From Magnaporthiopsis rhizophila (taxonomy: Eukaryota; Ascomycota; Sordariomycetes; Magnaporthales; Magnaporthaceae): a stretch of 64,000 nt of DNA. The translations under genes and the position numbers were made by a program. Under the pieces are notes generated by a model. The model did not search any database and was not told where the DNA came from. It was given only the letters and a program-made list of their open reading frames with translations. Positions within the stretch are counted from its first letter, which is position 1. The number at the start of each line of letters is the position of its first letter. Where the stretch lies: assembly GCA_003049465.1 (NCBI GenBank), contig PYSS01000056.1, positions 62,001-126,000 of the forward strand, given 5' to 3'. Of this stretch, positions 54,946-64,000 are shown piece after piece.

Positions 54946-56669
54946 CTATTTGGTCTTCTTGGTTTCTGCCACCTTGGATTCGGGCGCCGCCGAGGCGCCC
55001 CGACCACCCACAGCAACGCCCACGAGTTTCCAGACCACCCAGGCGAAGCCCAGCAGCACGGCGGCCGCGGTGCCGGGACCGACCCAGCGGGCCTTGTCGA
55101 GGTCGAGCACGGGGACGTCGACGCGGGTGAACAGGCGCGTCCCCGCAGCCGGCCTCGGATCGACGTGCCAAAAGACGGTGCGGGGTCCAAAGAGGCCGTC
55201 GTAGCCGAGGTTGACCCTGTCGAAGGGGTTCGTCGGGAACTTGGTTCCCTCCTCGGCGGTGCAGGCCCAGAAGACTACCGGGTGCGGCACCTCGACAGCG
55301 CGGTAGCCACCGGCGGCTGGGGCGAGGTAGCGCAGGTGCAGGGGTACCTCGACGGTCCACTCGTTCCGTGTCGTGTCGGCGGGCGGCGCGGCCAGTTCCA
55401 GCAAGAAGGTGGAACCCCAGAGTCCGACGGCGTACTCGGGCGCCTCGAGGTCGACGGGGCTGGAGGCGTAGCGGAGGGCAGTGAGGTTCTTGGATGCGAG
55501 GAAGAGCGGGTCCGAGAGCTGGTAGCGGTCTGCGAATATGGAGCGCGGGAGCACCAAGTAGGCATGCGGGGCGCAAAAGGAGCCGCCGTCCTTGGCCGAG
55601 GCGGCGGCCGGCGGTGGCGGGCGCGCCGCGGCGGGTGACAGGGTCAGCCTGAGTGTGGGGTGCAGGCCGGCGGGCTGGACGACCGAGGCGGAGAAGGTCG
55701 CGCCCGAACGCTCTTCGCCGTCGCCGCCGCCCGAATGGCGCCTGTGGCGGGAGGGGAAGCCGAAGGCTGTCACGGACGGCTCCTTGTGCTGGCCGAGGAC
55801 GACGAGGTGGCCCGAGATGCCCACCTCGTGGCGCTCGACGTGCGCGAGCGCGTCCTCGCCCAGCAGGCCGACCTCGGTGCGGTGGTGCGAGTGGCCCGTC
55901 ACGAGCAGGGGCTGGGCCTGGTAAGGCGACAGGGCCGTGATCTTGAGGGTGTGGGAGATTGTGTCGTAGGACAGGTCGAGCGAGACGGCCTCGGTCAGAC
56001 GCTCGACCTGGGCCCGGCACAGCGGGTCGCCTTCCGGACAGAGCTCATCCTTCACGTGGCGGGCAAAGTGCGCCAGGTCGTCCAGGGGCTGATAGAACTG
56101 GAAGGCGGCCGAGTGGGAGAAGCGGTCTGGTGAGAGGGCGACGAAGGAGTCCTGGTGGGTAGGTAGCGGTGTCAATCGGATGCCTTTTTGGCCATATATG
56201 ACAAAATCACCACTGACAAAATGCTCACTTTTGAGGATTGACAGTTTTCCAACCCTCCGAATGCCTTGCGGAGGAGGCGGCATAGGGTTTCCCTGGCGGT
56301 TGGTTGTGCATATCAGCACATGGAAGCAGGCAATCCAGGCACATCAGGACGACAGGGCAGCACTAACGATTCGGAGGCATCTCCTCCTTGCCTAGGAGTA
56401 AAGAACAGATGGAAGCCTGGAGACAGCCTTGAGTGCAGAGGCGTGACGGTGTCGAAGGCGTCGGGGGCGACCCATCTCACGTGCAGCTCATGCGACGTCT
56501 TCAGGACACTGGCGAGCTCGGCGGGCAGCTCATCTAGGGCGAGGGTGGTGCGGACCTCGCGCGCGGCTCGGATCTCCTGGGCGCCCGTCAGGCTATTCTC
56601 CGTGATTCGGAGCGTCGAGGGATCCACCGCATCGCCGGGCCGGTGGAGGAAGGTGACGCGTTGCCTCAT
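54946..56669 (-). CDS. PBN1: Protein Pbn1 (PIG-X homologue, GPI mannosyltransferase I cofactor)
   Basis: Exons (minus) 56669-56368, 56292-56229 and 56151-54946 encode 523 aa. Pbn1 is an ER membrane glycoprotein that stabilises Gpi14 for the first mannose addition in GPI-anchor synthesis and assists ER protein folding. The N-terminus MRQRVTFLHRPGDAVDPSTL, then LDELPAELASVLKTSHELHV and SRLSPGFHLFF, are family marks. The 64-bp middle exon restores ETLCRLLRKAFGGLENCQSS, and exon 3 begins DSFVALSPDRFSHSAAFQFY. The PIG-X domain covers the C-terminal half (LGLWGS-like VGLWGSTFLLEL, PVVFWACTA, NLGYDGLFGPRTVFWHVD). One membrane helix near the end (AAAVLLGFAWVVWKLVGVA) is followed by a Lys-rich tail. 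The first donor is the weak GTTAGT. Confidence 0.9.
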
Positions 56670-57738
56670 CTTAGGGATGTAGTTTATGAGGAGGTCGTTT
56701 GGGGAGGTGGGAATGTGTGTGAGCGCGGATGGGGACGCGACTAGGCTGCACCCGTCCTACCGTCCAGACTGTGCTGATTTTACAAGCATCAATCTAGCAA
56801 CCGATCAAATTGACCAGCCGTATCCACGCCGCCAGATCTCCCCGGAAGGCCACGGCTCGGTGAAGTCTCAATGCTGTCGCATTTGGCGTGGATACTGAAG
56901 GTTTGCGTAGTTCCAGTTGTCTCTAGCGGTGCCCGTTCGGTGGAGTCACTAGCGTGTAGAGGATCGAGATGCCCGCGCCTCGCTGGACGATAGCACGCCA
57001 TCCGCCACACGGCTGGGGCACGGCAAAGCCGCCAAGTGCTAGCCCCGCCCGCCCGTAAGCCCACCAGAAGAGCTCGCGCAGATGGGCATCTCCTATCTGA
57101 GGCGAGGCACTACCACGTCGATCGCGAGAGCGACACTGACAATGCGTAAAGCTGCATGTAATATACGGAAAGATAGCTACCTACCATTTCGAGGAGGCGA
57201 CCCAGGACGGGAGCTACAGCCACGTGCCCGCAGGCCAAATGCGGTTGGTGCTGGGCAGAGCCGAGACTCGCTGTGTGCCGACGCCCCACACCGTCAAGCT
57301 CAAGCGTTCCCGTTTCGACACCGCGCCAGATGACGCTAAGCCTAATTCGATACCGAGTGTGGCACGCCGCTCGCCTGGCTTGGCCCCGACGAGCGTTCGC
57401 CAATACGCCGGCAAGCATGAGGCCGCTATTTGTGTGATTCTTTGCTCATCCTGTTGCTACCGTTCCATTGAATATCTTGCTTTCTCGATGCTTTTCTCGC
57501 TCTGAATTCCAATCCTCCATCTCTTCGTTTGTGACATTTCCCCCTTTTTTTACCAGCAGGACCGGAGATAGGAAAACAAAGGTCGCAGAATCCCACAGCC
57601 AGCCTTAAAACCACACACACAGCCATTCAGCCAACCAGAGATGCAGTGAGGCATCCGTCAGCCCTGGGCCTCAAGCCACCCCGCCTTCAACTCTCCGGCT
57701 GCCGTGGCCACCCTTCTCCGCCGAGAGACGACGACGAC
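56670..57738. promoter_or_regulatory. Divergent intergenic region, PBN1 / caspase-like gene
   Basis: 1069 bp between divergent start codons, with C/T-rich sequence in the last 250 bp. No gene is supported. Confidence 0.45.
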
Positions 57739-60700
57739 ATGGTGCACAGAGCCATGGAGAACCAACACCATCAACAGGCCCCCTATCTGACCCTCGTCTC
57801 CAGGGGCCCGCGAGGTGACGGCGCCAGCATGAGCAGCGCCGATTCTGCAGTGCGTCGTCCACCCCGCGAAGCTAGAGATACGGACCCATGCTTACATGGC
57901 CTCACTGCAGTACGGCTCGGGCGCCGGGGACTCGTCGGGCGCGCCATCAGCCACCCACGACATCAGCCGTGTTAGCTACCATGTCAAACATCTTGAGACG
58001 TTTGCTAAAAGTCTTGAAGACGTGCGTTTCGCGTGCCCATTTCTGTCATCTATTTCCTGTGCTTTTATAATCTGGCGGTCACCGGTCACCAGCCAAGCAC
58101 GTGTGGCCCATGCGAGGCTGACATGATAGAGATCACAGTCTGCCAGCCGCGCATTCCCCAACAGAGGGCGCTCGCTGCAGCGGTACACCAAGGTTCAGGT
58201 CTTGCTGCTTCATTGGATGTCGGATGACCTCTTCGTGCTACCCGAACTCGAGGACCTCGAGCAGTGCATGCGAGAAGACTACGGCTATGAGACGGATGTC
58301 TTCGCCATTCCATCGGAAAACTCCCACCTGGAGCTGATGCTCAAGGTCGGCGCCTTGATCAAAGAACACGAGGCTACCGACACTCTTTTCATCGTCTACT
58401 ACGGCGGTCATGCCAGGATAGACGAATCTCGCCAGAGCACGTGGTGCGCGTAAGTTTGATGCCCTCGTCCGAGTGCCTGGTCTGTTCACTGTATGGGGAC
58501 AGCAACTGACAAATAGTAGGACGCGCCATTCCTCATCGCCGTGGCTGCAGTATGTTCTCCGCCCAATACGTGCTAACCCCAACATGCCGTCGAGTGACAC
58601 TAACCGTCGTCAACCCCCACCGTGACTAGATGGTCCGCCATCCAGACGCTGCTGGAACGCTCCATGTCGGACACACTGATATTATTGGACTGCTGTGCTG
58701 GCGCCGCAAGTGCTACCTTTCCTAACGGCAAGAGCATCACCGAGACAATATCGGCGTCGAGCTGGGACGCCATAGCGCCGGACCCAGGCCGATACTCGTT
58801 CACCAACGCCCTCATTGAGGTGCTCCAGCAGTGGAAAGTGAGGACGTTCTCGGCTGCAATGCTACATGCTGAGGTTCTCGCCCGCCTAAAGCATCCCAGG
58901 CCCATCACCATCAACGGGAAGCACTTTGAGGCCCGCTCAACCCCGGTGCACTTCATGATGACCTCCAACCACAAGGCGCCTAGTATCGAGCTGGGCCGCA
59001 TCATTCCTGGCAACAGGCGGCCCCCATCCCCTCCTGAAGAGACCAACACAACAAGGCCCCTACCCATGGCCCCGATCGGCACCGGCAGAGGCCCAGCCGA
59101 GGCGGTTAATACAGAACCAACCGAGGACAAACCGCACGTCATGATATCGCTAGCCCTAGAGGACAACCAGCAGCTCGACCTAGACGCCTGGGAGCAGTGG
59201 CTGGCCAGCTTCCCCGCCCTGGCCAGGCACGTCAAAGTCCAGGGTGTTTTCAAGAGTCACTCTACACTCCTTCTACTGTCATTACCCGTCATGATCTGGG
59301 ATCTCTTGCCTGAGGACCCCGCCTGCTCGTTCGTGGCTTTCATCAGGTCAAACAACTTGGTCAAGAGCACTGGCTCCGAGCCTCCCGTGGCCACGGAAAC
59401 GACTGCTACTGCTCGCGATGGTGACGAGATTGGCGGCGATAACAACTCCATCTTCTCTGGAACCACCCTCGAGCCAGAGATTCTGGCGCACGTCCAGTCA
59501 GGAGGCGGTGATAGTCTGCGGAGTGCCCACGACTCAACCGCAGCACATGTGGCCGTGTCTAGCATGTCCACTAGAAGCCACCCGCTGCGTGGCTCGCGCG
59601 CGACAACATCACCGCGCCCATCTGTCTCGAGTCACCAGGTCTACTCGACCACTTCGGACCATTCGGTGATGAGCCCAAACCCGTCCATCGACGGCCGCAT
59701 AGAAGACGACAAGGACCCCAAGGGAAGGTGGACAGCGATAGTCAACCATTCCAAGAGCCAGAAGTGGCCAGTCTTCCAGCCGGACAACACCGTGCCCGAG
59801 CCGCCCAGACTGAGCGAGCACGTTGCGGCCCGTCTTGAGGAGTACTTCCAGCAAGACCCGGAGCCTAACGTGGCTGTGGCAGAGATCTATGCTTCCAACC
59901 TGGGCATCCGAACAGCCGATGTTAACGTAAGTGTACAGCCAGCAGCCACCTGTGTATCCATGTCATGGTTTAGCGTTCACGCTGACGGACAGCTGCAGCT
60001 GTGGTATTACCACCGCCACCAGCAGCAACGCACCGCATACGGTCTCCAGAGCCTCGGTGGAGGGGACGACGCTCGGGATCTGCACGACGGCGCTCGCATG
60101 ATTCTGCCCGGGCACCTCAACAGACTTCTTGAGATTTATCCGACAAATGTCCTGCTAATAGACCTCCGCCAATACTCCGAGTTCGAGCGAGCCCACATCC
60201 ACCGGGCCGCGAACCTCCGGGTGCCCTGTGTCTTCATCCAGCACTCTTCGATCGACATGATAGAGCGTGCCTTCACGGACGAGGACAGCCGCAGGAACTT
60301 TGTCGAGTGGTCGTCGGCCAAGTGCGTTGTGTTCTACGACCGTGCGGTCGAATTCACTTGGGAGTGTCCAACTGCCGACGCCCTTTTGGAAAAGTTTAGG
60401 CGCCAAGGGTGGATGGGTAAAGCCTTTATTCTCAAAGGCCCATTCAGGGAGTTCTCGGTATCGTACGACAAGTATATCGTCGGGGCCAAGACTTCCAAGT
60501 CAGCCCAGGAATACATTGACAGCCTCGAGAAGTCGACTCCCACGACACTGGTAAGTCTACGCACACATATCATCACGCACACAAGGTAACAACATCCTGA
60601 CACGAGACACCAACGTAGGAGCAGGTGGTTGAGGCTCAGCAGCAGTATGACGAGTGGCTACAGCTGGTCGACAATGAGGCCCAGGTTCCCTCAACAAATC

Positions 60701-61290
60701 TAGTGCCGGCCAAGCAAGCAGAGCGACTGCGATATATTGAGGAGACCCAAGAGAACCTCTTGACAGAGTTCAAAAAGCACTTCCCGGATCTACACTACCA
60801 GTCTCTGGGCCAGCAGCCGCCACCGGCGGCAGGGACTTCATCGTGGGACGGCGACAAGAAGAGAGACAACTTCGACGCGTCACAGGGTCCCCTTGTGTGT
60901 CCGTTGAGCCGTGCGATCGAGAAGATGCAGGAGGCGGGCGTGGCACCACCGCCGGGGCCGGACCAAATGGGGAGCAGCTTCTTGGGCAAGATGGCCGGCC
61001 AGGGGTATCATGAACAGTCACAGCATCAGCAGCAGGCACCGCACCAAACCCAACACAAGCAGGCGCCGGGCGAGGAGGACTACAACGATGTCGGACCCAA
61101 GGGCGAACGACTACGAGACGACGCGGGCGGCTTCCAGAGCACCGGAGACGCAGGCGGGCCGAGTCCCGGCGGCGGAGGCGAAGGTGGCGGTGGGCCAGCA
61201 ACTACCGAAGGGCAGAAGAAGCAACGGCCGCAGCAGCCGGGGTTCCTGCGCAGCGCGAGGTCATGGATGCGGAGCACACGGTCGTCATGA
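57739..61290 (+). CDS. Caspase-like domain plus rhodanese-like domain protein
   Basis: Seven exons: 57739-57849, 57911-58021, 58139-58449, 58520-58549, 58630-59926, 59993-60550, 60619-61290; 1029 aa. Residues about 85-310 look like a peptidase C14 (caspase-like) fold: a VQVLLLHWMSDD strand, FIVYYGGHARID with the candidate catalytic His at 165, and TLILLDCCAGAAS with Cys 209/210 in the place of the metacaspase DSCHSG. A long Ser/Pro/Thr-rich linker follows. Residues about 660-780 form a rhodanese-like domain (VLLIDLRQYSEFERAHIHRA, then KCVVFYDRAVE), where the usual active-site Cys position appears to hold Asp, so it is probably regulatory rather than enzymatic. The tail is Gln/Gly-rich. Related fungal proteins are sometimes labelled tyrosine-phosphatase-like. 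Exon 4 is only 30 nt and has tandem TAGTAG acceptors. Function is unknown. Confidence 0.85.
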
Positions 61291-62180
61291 TGGTCCTGCG
61301 GGCACCCCATGGGTTATGACTATTTGACACAATGTTACGTTTGGGGAAGACAGCTGGACTGCTTTGACACCCGTTGCGGCCTTGGGAGTCGTCTTGGCCT
61401 CGTCCGGTGTTTTTGTTTTGACCTTGCCTCCGAGCTGAGGAGGGGCTATGACAGGGTGACAGAACGACGGGATCGGGTTTTGGACATTCCGCCCGCCACT
61501 TTTAATCTATGTGATGGCAATGACGTTTTGGAGGGTACATGGCGGAACGTTTAGGGTAAAAGGGCGCTGCGGCGGCGCATGGCACAAAGATCATGAGAGA
61601 TTATTTCTTCTTTTACGGGACAGCAACACCATAGTACAAACACGGCACGGTTTCATGGCGCGGGTTCAACTACCGGGAGGTTTTTTTTTTCCCGGAATCT
61701 GTTTGCCGTATACATCATCTATCTCTTATCTTTCTACAGTACGCCCCATTTCCTTGTCAAGTGCGCTACCTACATATTGTGTTGTGTGGATCTATAGGAA
61801 GGAAGCTTTACTTGGCAAATGAGGCTACAGGACGTGTCGAGCACACTAACGGCTGTATGTACCGTACAATATATCGTAGTCCACATAGGGCGTGGCGGTA
61901 GGCGTGGAGGGGGAGTCTGTCTGTGTATCTGTCTGTGTGTGTGTGTGTGCGTATGTGGCGGACTGCCTGTGTTTCCTGATGGAGTTTAGTTTGGTTGCGT
62001 TTCGGTCAACGACCTCGGCAACAGAGAAATATGAGCAATGAGCTCCGTGCAATACTTCATCATGCACATATTGCGCAGGTTTATTACGTAGTATAGGTAG
62101 TAGCATGCGTGTTGCGCCGCATATAATGGGTATCATATGCAGGATAAGGCCGAAGAGCGAGAGGAACGGCGGGGAAAGGG

Positions 62181-62203
62181 ATGGATGGATGGATGGATGG
62201 ATG
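62181..62203. repeat. (ATGG)n microsatellite
   Basis: Five to six ATGG units, with further degenerate GGATGG copies just downstream. Confidence 0.9.
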
Positions 62204-63141
62204 TGTGGGTGGATGGAGGGCAAGTCAGGCAAGTAGGGGGAAACTAATGCCCATAGCGCTGCATATAGGTGGGTGGGTGGCCCCACGTTCAGGGAAACAA
62301 CAATAACGAAAAAAAAAAAAAAATGAGGCCAGAATAGTCCACTCGACGGATGTTCCATCCTAAGGAGGCAGGCGAGGTGGTGGAGGGAAACAGATGGTGG
62401 CGGCGGGCGTATCCTCCGCGATCGGTGCCGGCTTGGCAAAAGCCGCAGTTTGGAGCTGACCTTGATAGGTAGCCAGGATGGACAAAGGGAGGAGAGGGCG
62501 AGAAGGCCGGCCGGCAGGTCTGAGTGGAAAAAAAAGCAAAGAAGGGAAAAAAAAAAAAAAAAACCCCGGGTTCAAGTCAGGTTAGCCGGGACAGCCATGT
62601 CTTTGGGTCGTGGATTTGTCAAAGAGTGCATATTCACATACATATGAAGAAGCAAGTTTGTGGAAAAGGGGTGAGTCTGGGCGGCGGACGTGATGGTCCA
62701 CCTGGAGAATACGAATGATATGGTTCTCTTATTTCTTTTTCTGTTCTTTTTTTGTTTTTCTTATTGTTTTGGCATCTAAGCGAAAACGAGACGGAACGGA
62801 GAAAAAAAAATGGCAGCTCCCGTTCGTTGCACATGACCGAGCGGGCGGGGAGAGATGGGACCGTGTCGCTCATTTGTCAAAAAGGTACGGGAGACAGACA
62901 AGACAGACAGCAAGCAACCTTGGGGTTGGGAGGAAACAAAGATGGGACGACGACGGATGGTGAGCGTGCCGAAGCCGGATATACGCCATCCTTGCGTCGA
63001 GAGTTGTGGCGGTCGAGCGATTAGCCCCGCCGAGACGCGTGGCATGCCAAGAGACAAGCTCCTGTCAGGCCTGATACCGCCAACGACGGAGATGGGATGT
63101 CAGGTAAACGAGGTTGCGTGTGGTGTGTGTTGTGTGCCGTG

Positions 63142-63164
63142 TGGTTTGGTTTGGTTTGGTTTGG
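63142..63164. repeat. (GGTTT)n tract
   Basis: Four to five tandem GGTTT units on the plus strand. Confidence 0.85.
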
Positions 63165-63950
63165 GGCTGACGAGACAGACGGTTTGCACAGCCTCGTTTC
63201 TGTGGCCGCCGTGGATGGGTAGGTACCAACCCACCACGAGCAGTGGGCGAGCAGGGATTCTGGGAAGCGATCTACGAGCCCGTGGTGATCGGAAGGGAAG
63301 GCAGAGCCAGAGAATGATGGGTCTCGGAAAGGCTATGGACATCCATACGGGGGCGGGCGGGCTCTTTGCCTGCCAGCCAGTAGTGAGGCACACCCAAACT
63401 CGTCACATAAAGGGGCTCCTTCTGTACGGGCGGTATCAAGGTGGTGCGTACCAGACGGGAAACAAAGAAACACGTCAAATTCCTACCTTGCCCCTTTTTT
63501 CTTCTCTCGCTTCTTCCACGATGCTTTCTTTTTTTTTCTTTGCTTCTTTATCTCTCTCACCTTGGCGGTCGGTCATGTAAAGATTTCACAGACGGGGGCA
63601 CGGGGCGACCGTCATGCCGGCAGAGCCCTGGGGGATCCATAAATTCTCAATGTGTCGAACCCTTTTCCTCCACCGAAGCCCCCACGATCATACCTACCCA
63701 GGTACGCAGCTGGTCATTATAGGGCCAGAGTCAGGGCTTCTCTCGTCTGTTCTTTCCCTCTCCCGCATAGCCTCGCCCACATTTTCTTTTTCGTGTCTGT
63801 CGCTTTGCCCAATCACCCTTTGGCGAACACAAACAACACACCCCTATAGAGACTCTGGGTGGATTTTCGATATTACTACTGCATTCGGCAGGACGCCCTC
63901 ACAGATCGACGGAGTTATTCGAATGGAGTTAGTCTCAGGGCCGTCGTGGC

Positions 63951-63969
63951 GGCGAGGCGAGGCGAGGCG
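63951..63969. repeat. (GGCGA)n tract
   Basis: Three to four GGCGA units close to the right edge of the window. Confidence 0.8.
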
Positions 63970-64000
63970 TGGCGGCTTGGGGCTTGCTCCATCCCGGCTT

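Larger units (their letters stand above)
61291..64000. other. Gene-free right end, 2.7 kb
   Basis: It contains a (GGAT)n tract (62181-62203), GGTTT repeats (63142-63164), a GGCGA repeat (63951-63969), A runs (62311-62323, 62549-62563) and pyrimidine-rich stretches. A frame from the ATG at 63924 stays open to the edge but is repeat-driven. I see no supported gene. Confidence 0.4.

Noticed and set aside
54935..56020. 361-codon minus-strand frame over PBN1
   Set aside because: Arg/Pro-rich shadow; the PIG-X domain is encoded in the neighbouring frame.
62855..63580. 241-codon plus-strand frame near the right end
   Set aside because: It runs through simple repeats and T-rich tracts and has no protein family features.
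63924..64000. Open frame from ATG to the window edge
   Set aside because: It consists largely of the GGCGA repeat and is only 25 codons long here; it cannot be judged without the next sequence.

Overview
The window is nuclear DNA of a filamentous ascomycete (Pezizomycotina), most likely a Sordariomycete. Genes carry several short introns (about 60-240 bp) with GTAAGT/GTGAGT-type donors, CTAAC/CTGAC branch sites and YAG acceptors. Coding exons are GC-rich at third positions, and the products are recognisably fungal (PIK1, NUP82, PBN1, SND2, MUP1-type permease, intron-bearing histone H4). The order cannot be fixed from the sequence alone.

Layout. 1-8 kb: the 5' part of a class II (SIRT4-like) sirtuin (minus, cut by the window edge), a mitochondrial MMT-type cation diffusion facilitator, D-xylulokinase, and an HSL-type alpha/beta hydrolase. 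10-17 kb: NC2-alpha/Bur6 with a long Q/P/S-rich N-terminus, and a large unrecognised fungal protein. 20-31 kb: a MUP1-type methionine/amino-acid permease, the PI 4-kinase Pik1, and a glycine/asparagine-rich unrecognised protein. 33-41 kb: an unrecognised proline-rich protein (minus) and Nup82 (minus). 41-46 kb: cap-binding protein CBP20, mitochondrial ribosomal protein mL60 (minus), TRAPP subunit Trs20 and histone H4 (minus). 47-57 kb: Cdc27/APC3 (minus), Snd2/TMEM208, a DUF3605 protein (minus), NADH-cytochrome b5 reductase, and the GPI-mannosyltransferase cofactor Pbn1 (minus). 57.7-61.3 kb: a large protein joining a caspase-like domain to a rhodanese-like domain. The last 2.7 kb holds no gene I can support.

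This is a mostly housekeeping segment. Several neighbours fit functionally: NUP82 and CBC2 (both mRNA export) share a 597-bp divergent intergenic region; the sirtuin and the MMT transporter (both probably mitochondrial) are divergent; SND2, CBR1 and PBN1 are all ER-membrane genes within 6 kb. I saw no transposon, CRISPR, rRNA or convincing tRNA gene.

Splice models were built by hand. Every complete multi-exon model gives an exon total divisible by three and, where the family is known, restores conserved sequence across junctions. The most unusual features are a predicted 3-nt microexon in the permease gene, the caspase-like/rhodanese fusion, and a (GT)n repeat that forms the splice donor of the hydrolase gene.
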